NCBI GenBank assembly: GCA_021772155.1
Contig: JADYXS010000220.1
Coordinates: forward strand, 1 to 34,134
Reading direction: 5' to 3'
DNA from: Candidatus Obscuribacter sp.
Lineage (GTDB): Bacteria > Cyanobacteriota > Vampirovibrionia > Obscuribacterales > Obscuribacteraceae
DNA: 34,134 nt
This document shows positions 26,589 through 34,134 of the stretch, piece by piece. Under the pieces are notes generated by a model. That model did no database searches. It was given only the letters and a program-made list of their open reading frames with translations, and was not told the DNA's origin. Position numbers and translations under genes: made by a program. Each line of letters starts with the position of its first letter. Positions within the stretch are counted from its first letter, which is position 1.

Positions 26589-27881
26589 ATGTTTAAACAA
26601 AGCAAGCAGCATGACGCTCCAGCTCCTCGTCGTCGAAAGGTTTTAACACCGCTGACGGCAACTCCCACGATGGAGGACCTCCATCTGCAACTGACGGAGG
26701 CGCAAAATTCGCGCGGTGTAATGCTCGAGGTTCAAATCCGACGCGAACTGCCGCCCATTTACGTTTTGACTTGCCAGTTCGATGCCACAGCTTCAGAGCC
26801 GCTATGGTCATTGTATGAGGGCGAGGACGGCTCAAAAGTCTTATGGAGTTGCCCAAACAATCAGTTGGAAATGGTCTACGGCATGATCTGCATGTCGCTA
26901 ACCAGCGGCCCGGGGGTGGCGTTGCCATCGAACCTGGCACCTCAAGCCGGACAACCAACGGTCCAGCCAGGCCAGCAGCAACAGCAGCCGCAACAGCCAT
27001 ATCCGCAACAACAACAGCAGCAGCCTTATCCTCCCCCGGCGGGTTATCCGCAGCAGGGACCACCACAAGGGTATCCTCAGCAACAACAGCAGCCGCCATA
27101 TCCGCAAAATGCACCTTATCCCGGATATCCAGCGCAGCCATATCCGCCCCAACAGCAACCGCCCGGCTGGGTGCAAACCGTCCAGACCGGCGCTTATCAG
27201 CCACTGCCTTACCCTGGGGCCCAAACAGGTGGAGGTTATCCGCCAACGGCGCCGGCAAATGATGGGTCGCAACTGCGCCCGACAGACCTGTCTGGATTCG
27301 TAGATCTATTGACCAAAGGACAACAGTCCAATCTCCTGCTCGGACATCTTTTTGTCGAAGCTGGTGTCTTGCCCGAGCCTTGCCTGGAAGCTGCATTAAA
27401 GCTGCAAGAGCTGGTGCGGAAATTCAGTATCTCAAATGCCGCTGCCATAGAAGCGTTGCGTCGGGTCGCTGAAACGGGCGGCACGCTGGACGAAGATGTG
27501 CTCAATAAATGCCGAGCTATGTTTCCATGCGATCCGCCAACGGCACAAGCGGCGACTATCAACAGACCTGCCGCTGCCCTTGAGCCGCGTGAGATGGCCC
27601 GACAGGTAGTAATGCTCTTGCTTCAGTCAAACATCGTCACCGAAAATGATGTTTCCACCGCCGAAGGTGTGCGCCGCAAACACGGTGGGGACGTCGGTAG
27701 TATCTTGGTAGCCGCCGGAAAGATAGAAAAAGCCACCTTTGAAGCAGCAAAGCATTGTCAGCCTTTGGTTCACGAACAGCGCCTAACTTCCGACGAAGCT
27801 TTTCGCATAGTGCGGCATTGCCAGAAGAACAAAGCGTCGTTTCAGGACGCCTGCAGAGACCTGGCAATCAAACCCTTGTAG
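26589..27881 (+). CDS. Q/P/Y-rich protein with MshEN-like helical repeats
   Basis: 430 residues. The ATG at 26589 is chosen for AAGGA 4 bases upstream; the earlier GTG is not. The N-terminus (about 30-120) is a globular part of unknown type (VMLEVQIRRELPPIYVLTCQ). The next 110 residues are almost entirely Q, P, Y and G (YPQQQQQQPYPPPAGYPQQG and similar). The C-terminus has two helical units, LLGHLFVEAGVLPEPCLEAA and DVGSILVAAGKIEKATFEAA, each with following helices: the MshEN/T2SE-N pattern of c-di-GMP-binding and ATPase adaptor domains, though key binding residues cannot be confirmed. It follows the HerA-like gene by 112 bp. Confidence 0.8.
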   Translation: MFKQSKQHDAPAPRRRKVLTPLTATPTMEDLHLQLTEAQNSRGVMLEVQIRRELPPIYVLTCQFDATASEPLWSLYEGEDGSKVLWSCPNNQLEMVYGMICMSLTSGPGVALPSNLAPQAGQPTVQPGQQQQQPQQPYPQQQQQQPYPPPAGYPQQGPPQGYPQQQQQPPYPQNAPYPGYPAQPYPPQQQPPGWVQTVQTGAYQPLPYPGAQTGGGYPPTAPANDGSQLRPTDLSGFVDLLTKGQQSNLLLGHLFVEAGVLPEPCLEAALKLQELVRKFSISNAAAIEALRRVAETGGTLDEDVLNKCRAMFPCDPPTAQAATINRPAAALEPREMARQVVMLLLQSNIVTENDVSTAEGVRRKHGGDVGSILVAAGKIEKATFEAAKHCQPLVHEQRLTSDEAFRIVRHCQKNKASFQDACRDLAIKPL

Positions 27882-27883
27882 AT

Positions 27884-27901
27884 AGCACCGTATATGGTGC
27901 T
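27884..27901. terminator. Short hairpin between convergent genes
   Basis: AGCACC and GGTGCT pair around a GTATAT loop in the 23-bp space between the Q/P/Y-rich gene and the lemA-like gene. T-tracts are weak (TTCGTT), so termination is uncertain; the position suits a bidirectional stop. Confidence 0.4.
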
Positions 27902-27904
27902 TCG

Positions 27905-28465
27905 TTATCGCCCCGATCCTGCTTCCGGAGCCTCGGACTCAGAAAGTGAAGTTTGCAAATACGGCTGACGTCCAAAGCCCAGATATCCGGCAAAGGCGAC
28001 GCACGGGAACGAGCCGCACACCTCATTAAATTCCTTGGCGCTTACATTATAAAATCGCGCCGTCTGGGTAACTTGGAGATCCGCTTCTCCGAGCTGACGC
28101 TTCAAATCATGGTAACGAGAGTCTGCTCGCAGTTCGTAGCTGGCATCGCCGATCTGTAGTAGCCTTCGCAGCGCCTGCGTGAGCCGATTTTCAAATTCGA
28201 TGTGTTGGTCAATCGTCAGTTGGCTGGACAGTGTGTCAAGCAAAGACAGCACATCATCGATGACATTAGGATCGTTCATCAGATGCGGCTCTGCAACATT
28301 TACAATCTTGGAAATTAGCTCGTTGCGGCGTACAAGGTGGCGCTCAAGGGGAGTCCAGTTCTGCTCAACAGATTGTCGCATACGCATCAGCTTGGTGCGG
28401 GCAAAAAAGACAATAAAGGCAAGTGCTATGCCGCCCACTACAATTGTTGTGTAGAAAGTGGTCAT
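27905..28465 (-). CDS. LemA-family protein
   Basis: 186 residues. One N-terminal membrane helix (about 5-23) is followed by the LemA helical bundle: SVEQNWTPLERHLVRRNELI, VNVAEPHLM, and the C-terminal TARFYNVSAKEFNEVCGSFP with FGRQPYL, which are family signatures. GAGG lies 6 bases before the ATG. LemA proteins are membrane proteins of unclear function, often near M48 proteases; none is adjacent here. The extended acidic tail (SLSESEAPEAGSG) is unremarkable. Confidence 0.92.
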   Translation of the reverse strand: MTTFYTTIVVGGIALAFIVFFARTKLMRMRQSVEQNWTPLERHLVRRNELISKIVNVAEPHLMNDPNVIDDVLSLLDTLSSQLTIDQHIEFENRLTQALRRLLQIGDASYELRADSRYHDLKRQLGEADLQVTQTARFYNVSAKEFNEVCGSFPCVAFAGYLGFGRQPYLQTSLSESEAPEAGSGR

Positions 28466-28609
28466 TCAACACCTCACTTAAACGTTTTGAAGGACGACGG
28501 AATTATCTACTGATTAGCATATTAGTGCCAATGGGCGATATATCCAATAGCAATTTCCAGCCTGTATTTCGCATCTGTTTCATATGCACCACATGCGGCG
28601 GCATGTGTG

Positions 28610-28639
28610 TAGACAGTACCTAACTCTTTAAGATACTAT
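28610..28639 (+). promoter_or_regulatory. Possible promoter of the coiled-coil gene
   Basis: TAGACA (28610-28615) as -35 and GATACT (28632-28637), or TACTAT two bases on, as -10, with a 16-18 bp spacer. The predicted start of transcription would fall about 20 bp before the GGAG-led ATG at 28668, which supports that start over the ATG at 28638. Confidence 0.35.
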
Positions 28640-28667
28640 GCCCGAGGCTTATAAAGTGGAGATAGCA

Positions 28668-29315
28668 ATGATATCGAGCGAAAATCCGTCTGGCGCCGAA
28701 ACGCTGACCTCCGAGCGACACTCATACCAGCACGATGCAAGTAACTTCGCTGCTCAATCGCCGGCGTCGCTGAACTTCGACCCTGATGCTCCCATAACCT
28801 CCGAAGTTGCTGCAGCATCGACTCTTCCGGCACAAAATGGGACATCCGAAGATACTTTCGCTCAAGCTCCAGCTGAATTCAATTTGCTTAAGGAACTTCA
28901 GAAAGCCACATCCGAGCCGGATGGGTCAGAAGCAGTCTCCAAAGGCGAATTAGCTGTCGTTCTGGAAGGTTTCGCTCGAGTGTTACGTGGCGATTCCGGC
29001 AACCATGAACTGGCTATTGCCGACAAGACAGCTGAAAACTCTCAGCTCAAAGAACTGCTTATGGAAGCCCAAGAGACAATCATCGGGCTTTTGAATGACA
29101 GAGTCTTTGACCGCGCCAAAATCGCTCGACTGGAAGCTGAAACGCGCCTAATGCCGGATCTGCAATCGCAAGCCAGCCGCGCAATGGGTCTTGCAATGCG
29201 CTCGGAAGATGTCCAAAAAGAGCTAACTTATGTTCGCACCGAAGTGGAACGTCTCCGCACCTCTTATATCAAAAGCGAACAGGGCTTCTTCAGTCGCCTG
29301 TTTGGCCGTCAGTAA
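28668..29315 (+). CDS. Hypothetical coiled-coil protein
   Basis: 215 residues from the ATG with GGAG 6 bases upstream; the ATG at 28638 would overlap a likely -10 element. Residues 1-80 are disordered (Ser/Thr/Ala/Pro-rich). A helix near 95-110 (GELAVVLEGFARVLRG) is followed by a long coiled coil (about 115-200: LKELLMEAQETIIGLLNDRV, then LTYVRTEVERLRTSYIKSEQ), ending in a short amphipathic GFFSRLFGRQ tail that could touch the membrane. No family recognised. Confidence 0.75.
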   Translation: MISSENPSGAETLTSERHSYQHDASNFAAQSPASLNFDPDAPITSEVAAASTLPAQNGTSEDTFAQAPAEFNLLKELQKATSEPDGSEAVSKGELAVVLEGFARVLRGDSGNHELAIADKTAENSQLKELLMEAQETIIGLLNDRVFDRAKIARLEAETRLMPDLQSQASRAMGLAMRSEDVQKELTYVRTEVERLRTSYIKSEQGFFSRLFGRQ

Positions 29316-29324
29316 AATATTGGC

Positions 29325-29349
29325 GTAGGGGCGGGCTCGTGAGCCGCCC
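29325..29349 (+). repeat. REP-like palindrome, copy 2
   Basis: GTAGGGG, then CGGGCTCGTGAGCCGCCC: a near-palindrome with one bulged G, right after the coiled-coil gene's stop. Core and flank match the inverse copy at 9211-9235. It could also act as a bidirectional stop between this gene and the convergent peptidase gene. Confidence 0.55.
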
Positions 29350-29371
29350 GCTTTGCTATTTACTTGCCTAG

Positions 29372-30481
29372 TCAGAAGTTCGGCCAAAAACGGCGAGCAA
29401 CACTGCGGTATACATCTGAACCGCGCACTCCGAAAGTTGATATCAACGCCGGCTCAAATCCGTTTGCCTTGGCCTGAGCCAGATAGGTCCGAATAACAGA
29501 CGGGTCTTTGCCTTTCAGTAACTCCAGGCACATTAGCCGGGCAAAAGCGTAGCCGCTCTCCGGATCTCGATAAAGTCCGGTGCATAGGTCCTCATAGCTC
29601 GGTGGTCCCTGTTTTTCCGCTCGTTGCTTTAGTTGACGCTCGGCGGACTCAATGCTTGGTTGCATGTAGGGCAGAGCAATTCCATCGGCCATGCCTTCAT
29701 TAAGCCAGTTCGGCACAATGCGCAAATAGTCATCACCGAAGTAAGTTGTGCACAGCGCATGCCCGTACTCGTGCAGTACACATGCCAGCGACCAGTCACT
29801 GCCTGGAGCGTGTCGAGTACCATCTTTGCTAGTCTCGCAGAAGGTGACCACATTGGTATTGCCCGTGCCGTCCTGCCACATGTGTACGATTGATTGAGAA
29901 AACAATGATTCGAAGAAATGACCAAAATCGGCGTAATTATCGAAGAAATAGAAGCTTATAGTCGGCAGATCTTTGCCAAAGATTGACTCGGCGCGCTCAA
30001 TAAATCTCGGTATTGCAGCAGAGACATGTTTCGTCCAGGGCGTTGGCTTTGCGTACAGTCGCACGGCCACTGCTCGCCCATCAAGGTAGTCGCAAACAAA
30101 CGGCGGTCTGGACCGCTGCAAATAATTGACGCTCTGTAAAAGAACGGCCGGCGAGGGCCAATTGCCGCCGAATCCTTCATAGGATCCCCGGTGAGCCGCT
30201 TCCAGGTAAGGTCTAGCCTGCTCGAATTGATGCCGCTGGAGCAAAGCATAACCTTTGATATAGGACGCCTCCGGCGACGAGCGCTCAACGTCCGGCAGTC
30301 TTGCATATTGCTCAATAGCAATTGCATAGTGCGCCTTATATAGGCTGGTCTGAAGAGGCTCGAGCGAAGAGGACACAGCCAAGACCGGCCCAGCCATGAA
30401 ACTGCAAACGGCCAATGCCAGCACATTACGTTGAACGCACATTTGCGCCCGGGCTGTCAGGTCCCCAAAGTTAACGGGCAT
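29372..30481 (-). CDS. Secreted zinc metallopeptidase (HEYGH, gluzincin-like MA)
   Basis: 369 residues from the ATG at 30481; an ATG 13 codons later (30442) would begin directly at a clean signal peptide (MCVQRNVLALAVCSFMAG, then PVLA) and may be the true start. The mature N-terminal part has TPR-like helices (IAIEQYARL, ASYIKGYALLQRHQFEQARP). The catalytic part has H237-E238-Y-G-H241 and, 21 residues on, E262 in NWLNEGMAD: the third zinc ligand of MA-type peptidases. It probably acts outside the membrane. It is divergent from the small gene and galE operon. Confidence 0.85.
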   Translation of the reverse strand: MPVNFGDLTARAQMCVQRNVLALAVCSFMAGPVLAVSSSLEPLQTSLYKAHYAIAIEQYARLPDVERSSPEASYIKGYALLQRHQFEQARPYLEAAHRGSYEGFGGNWPSPAVLLQSVNYLQRSRPPFVCDYLDGRAVAVRLYAKPTPWTKHVSAAIPRFIERAESIFGKDLPTISFYFFDNYADFGHFFESLFSQSIVHMWQDGTGNTNVVTFCETSKDGTRHAPGSDWSLACVLHEYGHALCTTYFGDDYLRIVPNWLNEGMADGIALPYMQPSIESAERQLKQRAEKQGPPSYEDLCTGLYRDPESGYAFARLMCLELLKGKDPSVIRTYLAQAKANGFEPALISTFGVRGSDVYRSVARRFWPNF

Positions 30482-30577
30482 TGAACCTATTAGTGAATTA
30501 AATCCAACTTCCAACGAACACCTGACTCTGGTTCCGGTGACCTTACAATAAGTTTGCCTCGACGGATAATCATCATG

Positions 30578-30739
30578 ATGGCTGATAACAAGAATAAAAC
30601 AAATCAGCTGCCAGCACGTAAAATGCAAAAGCGGGTCAAGCTGAAAGATGATGGTCGCGCACTCATTTACTACACGTTCGAAGAAGAGCCTCAACTTACT
30701 GCCCAGGACCCTGATCCCAAGGAGAACGAAGGGAAATGA
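30578..30739 (+). CDS. Small conserved-looking basic/acidic protein coupled to galE
   Basis: 53 residues from the ATG at 30578 (adjacent in-frame ATG at 30575, and a TTG at 30554, are alternatives). A basic first half (ARKMQKRVKLKDDGRALIYY) is followed by an acidic tail (QLTAQDPDPKENEGK). Its stop overlaps the galE start as ATGA, a mark of translational coupling, which supports it as a real gene although no family is recognised. It may help express or assemble GalE. Confidence 0.6.
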   Translation: MADNKNKTNQLPARKMQKRVKLKDDGRALIYYTFEEEPQLTAQDPDPKENEGK

Positions 30740-31734
30740 AAGTGTTAGTAGTTGGCGGCGCGGGCTACATCGGCAGCGTCACCGTTGAGGCGCTGGTTAC
30801 GAAAGGGCATGAGGTTACCGTGCTGGATAATCTGTCCTGCGGACATCGCAATGCCGTTCCTGCAGATGCAAGTTTCATTCTTGGTGACACGCAATCCGAT
30901 AGCGACCTCGACCAGGCATTATTGGGGCATCCGGATGCAGTCATGCACTTTGCCGCACTCAGTTTGGTCGGTGTATCAGTACAGAATCCTGCCTTGTACT
31001 TTCAGAACAACGTAGTGGGTGGCATCAAGTTGCTGGATGCGATGTTACGTCATTCCGTGGGCACGCTAATTTTCAGTTCAACATGTTCTGTCTATGGTGA
31101 ACCGACCGACTCGCCGATTGATGAAACTCTCCCGCTTTCGCCTACGAATCCCTATGGGGACACTAAACTGGCTTTTGAGAAAATTTTGAAGTGGTACGCC
31201 AACGCCTACAGTATGAAATACGTTTCGCTGCGCTATTTTAACGCGGCGGGGGCCACCACCGCCTGCGGTGAGAATCACGATCCGGAGACCCACCTGATAC
31301 CAGTCGTACTTCAAGTTGCTCGTGGACTGCGCGATTCAGTGACCATAAATGGTGACGACTACCAAACACCGGATGGCACGTGTGTTCGCGACTATATTCA
31401 CGTAAGCGATTTGGCACAAGCGCACTTGTTGGCGATGAATTTCCTGATGGAAAACGACCGCAGTGCCATCTATAACGTAGGTAGTGAGCGAGGGTTTTCT
31501 GTTAAAGAAGTGATCGACGTTGTCAGAAAAGTTACCGGTCATCCTATCCCTACCGTAACCGGACCACGGCGCCCCGGAGATGCAGCAGTACTTGTAGCAT
31601 CAAGTAAAAAAATTAAGGAAGAGCTTGGCTGGAAGCCGGAGAAGACTGACCTTGACACCATAATCGGTGATGCCTGGAAATGGCAGCAATCGCATTTGCA
31701 GACAGGCAAACCCGATGCGGTCAACCGTGTCTGA
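30736..31734 (+). CDS. galE: UDP-glucose 4-epimerase
   Basis: 332 residues, an extended short-chain dehydrogenase. NAD-binding GGAGYIGS (7-14), the SSTCSVYG strand (114-121), and the catalytic Y140 and K144 in NPYGDTK are in place; PYG, RYFNAAG and the CVRDYIHVSDLA segment fit GalE. It interconverts UDP-glucose and UDP-galactose. GAAGGGAA stands just upstream. It is second in a four-gene operon, overlapping the small gene by 4 bp and galT by 20 bp. Confidence 0.96.
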   Translation: MKVLVVGGAGYIGSVTVEALVTKGHEVTVLDNLSCGHRNAVPADASFILGDTQSDSDLDQALLGHPDAVMHFAALSLVGVSVQNPALYFQNNVVGGIKLLDAMLRHSVGTLIFSSTCSVYGEPTDSPIDETLPLSPTNPYGDTKLAFEKILKWYANAYSMKYVSLRYFNAAGATTACGENHDPETHLIPVVLQVARGLRDSVTINGDDYQTPDGTCVRDYIHVSDLAQAHLLAMNFLMENDRSAIYNVGSERGFSVKEVIDVVRKVTGHPIPTVTGPRRPGDAAVLVASSKKIKEELGWKPEKTDLDTIIGDAWKWQQSHLQTGKPDAVNRV

Positions 31735-32707
31735 GCGTCGTTGGAACCCCATTCTCGGGGAATGGGTTGTCACTGCAACTCACAGACAGGATCGCACCTT
31801 TCTCCCACCCGCTGGGTTCTGCCCTCTTTGTCCGACCAGAGAAGGCGGCTTTCCATCGGAAGTCCCGGAGCCTGACTACGAATTTGTCGTGTTCGAAAAT
31901 AAGTTTCCGAGCCTACGACACAACCCGTCGCAGCCAACGGTCGAATCAACCGCTCTATGCCCGGTAATGCCTGCCGTCGGTGCTTGTGAGGTTGTGCTCT
32001 ATAGCTCCGACCATAACCGAACTCTTGCCGATATGTCTGTCGAGAAAATCGGGCAGCTCGTTGAAGTTTGGAAAGATCGCTATGAAGAACTTGCCGAACG
32101 AAAGGACATCAATTACGTTTTTATCTTTGAAAATAAAGGCGAAGCAATTGGTGTCACTATTCACCATCCGCACGGACAGATTTACGCCTTCCCTTTTATC
32201 CCGCCGAAAGTTCAACGCGCAATTGCCAACGAAGAAGCGCATTATGAGTCCACTGGGCGATGTCTCCATTGCGATTTGATCGCTCAAGAATTAAACGATG
32301 GTCGACGAATTGTAGCTAGAAATGATGGATTCGTCGCATTCGTACCTTTCTATGCTCGGTATCCATATGAAGTACACATCTATGCTCTCGAGCATCTGCC
32401 AAGTATTTCAGAATTTTGCACTGCCACTTGTAATTCCTTGGCTTCACTGTTGCACACGGTGCTGAGAAAATACGACAACCTGTGGGGGATTTCAATGCCT
32501 TACATGATGGTCATGCACCAGAATCCGACCGATGGAGAGCCCCATATGGGTAGCCATTTTCACATCGAGTTCTACCCACCGCTGAGAACTGCCGAAAAAT
32601 TAAAATACCTCGCTGGCTGTGAATCCGGTGCCGGCACCTTCGTTAATGACACGCTACCTGAAGAAAAAGCTTTCGAACTTCGGCAGGCCGAGCCAACAAC
32701 GGAGTAA
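31715..32707 (+). CDS. galT: Galactose-1-phosphate uridylyltransferase
   Basis: 330 residues from the ATG with AGG 8 bases upstream; an earlier start would overlap galE by 68 bp. Typical HIT-superfamily GalT features: zinc-ligand FCPLCP (35-40), the active-site HPHGQ (151-155) with nucleophile H153, CLHCDLI, and the C-terminal GSHFHIEFYPP pair of His. It transfers UMP between glucose-1-P and galactose-1-P in the Leloir pathway. Overlaps galE and is followed by galK after 5 bp. Confidence 0.96.
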   Translation: MRSTVSERRWNPILGEWVVTATHRQDRTFLPPAGFCPLCPTREGGFPSEVPEPDYEFVVFENKFPSLRHNPSQPTVESTALCPVMPAVGACEVVLYSSDHNRTLADMSVEKIGQLVEVWKDRYEELAERKDINYVFIFENKGEAIGVTIHHPHGQIYAFPFIPPKVQRAIANEEAHYESTGRCLHCDLIAQELNDGRRIVARNDGFVAFVPFYARYPYEVHIYALEHLPSISEFCTATCNSLASLLHTVLRKYDNLWGISMPYMMVMHQNPTDGEPHMGSHFHIEFYPPLRTAEKLKYLAGCESGAGTFVNDTLPEEKAFELRQAEPTTE

Positions 32708-32712
32708 GGACA

Positions 32713-33915
32713 TTGATTGCAGATCTTCAATCACGCATACAACAGCTCAGTACAAGGTTCAAAGAACAATTTGGCTCAAGTCCTGTTTACGTGGTCCGGG
32801 CGCCGGGCCGGGTCAATCTGATTGGCGAACATACTGATTACAATGAAGGCTTCGTATTTCCGGCAGCCATCGACAGAGAAATGTTAATTGCTGGCACGGC
32901 CTGCGTCGGGCGAGAAGTAGAAGTCTTCTCAGAAGAATACAAAACGCTCGACAGGTTTTCTCTGGACGACCTACATAAGAACCCGGCAAATCCCTGGGTG
33001 AATTACATGCGCGGCACGCTGTCCACGCTTCAAAACGCCGGTTTCCACTTGAGCGGATTTCAGGCAGTCCTCTGCGGAAACGTGCCGCAAGGCGCTGGAC
33101 TCAGCTCATCCGCTGCGTACGAAGTTGCCGTTGCGACGTTCGCCAATGCCGCATTTGACTTGAGGATTGAACCAAAGGACATAGCACTTTTGGCGCAAAA
33201 GGCAGAAAACGAATTCATCGGCGTTCAATGCGGCATCATGGATCAGTTCATTTCAGCCCTCGGTCAGGCCGATTCTGCACTTCTTATAGACTGCCGCTCG
33301 CTGGAGCATAAAGCGGTAAAGACAAATTTCTCAAAACAAGGATTGTCTATCGTCATTACTAACTCAGGGGTTAGTCGTGGTCTTGTTGATAGCGAATATA
33401 ATTCGCGCCGCAGGGAATGCGATCAGGGCACTAAATTGCTTGGGCAATTGTCCAGGCGAAAGCTGAACAGCCTGCGGGATATTGATTTGGATGAGTTCAA
33501 TGACCTGCAAGGCAAGTTACCTGGACGAATCGCTAAACGATGCCGGCATGTAGTGAGCGAAAACCAGAGAGTGAAAGAAGCAGTGCGATCGCTGGAGTCC
33601 GGTGACGTGACGCGGTTCGGGCAATTGATGAACGAATCTCACGTATCGCTGCGAGATGATTTTGAGGTAAGTTGCCGAGAAATAGATCTACTTGTCGACC
33701 TGACTCAAGCTTATCCCCACGTGCTTGGTGCGCGCTTAACTGGTGGCGGCTTCGGCGGCTGCGCCGTAGCGCTGATGCGAGAAAGCGGGATCGCAGATTT
33801 CCGCACCAGGGTGATTTCACAGTACGAAACTCAGACTGGACGTAGCGCGCAAGTTTACGTATGCCAGGCCGTGGACGGAGCGAAAGTTGAGCAGTTAATC
33901 CCACTGGGTTTTTAA
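32713..33915 (+). CDS. galK: Galactokinase
   Basis: 400 residues from a TTG start, with GGAG 8 bases upstream (inside the end of galT). The GHMP-kinase signatures are clear: GRVNLIGEHTDYN (32-44) for galactose binding, PQGAGLSSSAA (125-135) for ATP, and the late LTGGGFGGCAVAL. It phosphorylates galactose with ATP. With galE and galT it completes the Leloir pathway, except for an aldose mutarotase, not seen here. Confidence 0.96.
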   Translation: MIADLQSRIQQLSTRFKEQFGSSPVYVVRAPGRVNLIGEHTDYNEGFVFPAAIDREMLIAGTACVGREVEVFSEEYKTLDRFSLDDLHKNPANPWVNYMRGTLSTLQNAGFHLSGFQAVLCGNVPQGAGLSSSAAYEVAVATFANAAFDLRIEPKDIALLAQKAENEFIGVQCGIMDQFISALGQADSALLIDCRSLEHKAVKTNFSKQGLSIVITNSGVSRGLVDSEYNSRRRECDQGTKLLGQLSRRKLNSLRDIDLDEFNDLQGKLPGRIAKRCRHVVSENQRVKEAVRSLESGDVTRFGQLMNESHVSLRDDFEVSCREIDLLVDLTQAYPHVLGARLTGGGFGGCAVALMRESGIADFRTRVISQYETQTGRSAQVYVCQAVDGAKVEQLIPLGF

Positions 33916-33989
33916 AGTTCCGCCTGGCAATCCGGAACCACATAGGTCCTTTAAGCGCCATAAACAGGACATTCTCAGGAGTCTGTCCT

Positions 33990-34134
33990 ATGCGAAGCAA
34001 TATCATTCTTTTGCTAGCAATCGCGTTGATAGCGGTACTGGCGTTTGGCTTCTTGGCTATTAATAGAGACCCAGCGCCCAAAACAACCGTTCAACAGTTT
34101 GCGGCAATAGTGCACAAGCCAACCTCAACTGCCA
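33990..34134 (+). CDS. Start of a membrane-anchored protein, cut by the window edge
   Basis: 48 codons and one base. AGGAG lies 8 bases upstream of the ATG. An N-terminal membrane helix (about residues 5-24, IILLLAIALIAVLAFGFLAI) is followed by NRDPAPKTTVQQFAAIVHKP, probably periplasmic. Its family cannot be told from this fragment; a small-protein or lipid-facing anchor are both possible. AGGACA/TGTCCT arms flank the ribosome site and could mask it. Confidence 0.6.
   Translation, partial: MRSNIILLLAIALIAVLAFGFLAINRDPAPKTTVQQFAAIVHKPTSTA

Noticed and set aside
26593-27396. A 267-codon minus-strand reading across the Q/P/Y-rich segment
   Set aside because: Repetitive codons keep opposite frames open; the plus-strand frame has a ribosome site and recognised helical repeats.

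Overview
The window looks like chromosomal DNA of an environmental, non-photosynthetic relative of the Cyanobacteria, most like the Candidatus Obscuribacter / Vampirovibrionia (Melainabacteria) group. This is inference from gene content: a zinc-ribbon Ser/Thr kinase fused to a membrane segment and TPRs, a DUF4388-like protein, MshEN-like helical repeats behind a Gln/Pro/Tyr-rich linker, a giant protein with RHS-like repeats, and intergenic REP-like palindromes. No rRNA, tRNA, CRISPR array or intact insertion sequence was seen.

Left part (1-9.6 kb): the decayed 3' end of a PolX-type DNA polymerase gene converges on a 2,697-residue minus-strand gene. That protein has RHS/YD-like beta repeats, a long helical middle, a hydrophobic hairpin-like stretch, a zinc-protease HEMRH motif and a kinase-like C-terminus. 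A small gene lies just upstream of it, followed by about 380 bp of palindromic repeats.

Middle (9.6-15.4 kb): a small coiled-coil protein, a P-loop nucleoside-kinase-like protein, a Ser/Thr kinase-TPR receptor divergent from a rhomboid protease, an unknown protein, a secreted PDZ protein, and a clearly dead UdgX-type uracil-DNA glycosylase gene. The UdgX signature is readable across three frames with two stops.

RNA-centred part (15.4-22.4 kb): a tight minus-strand operon of SAM methyltransferase, ATP-dependent RNA ligase and HD-Pnk (HD phosphoesterase plus polynucleotide kinase) forms an RNA end-healing and sealing module. An XRE regulator and a single-domain response regulator lie upstream in the same direction. 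About 2 kb further, beyond MltG and a TPR-like protein, is a bacterial Dnmt2 homologue carrying the diagnostic CFT motif, coupled to a NarL/LuxR-type response regulator. Dnmt2 enzymes methylate tRNA C38 and can protect tRNA from anticodon-loop cleavage, and HD-Pnk with ligase can heal and seal broken RNA. The region could therefore be a tRNA protection and repair island; this is a hypothesis.

Right part (22.7-34.1 kb): a plus-strand run of a DUF4388-like membrane protein, a HerA/DUF87-type ATPase and an MshEN-like Q/P/Y-rich protein; LemA; a coiled-coil protein; a secreted HEYGH metalloprotease; then a compact Leloir operon (small protein, galE, galT, galK) with overlapping or nearly abutting genes, and the start of a membrane-anchored protein cut by the window edge.
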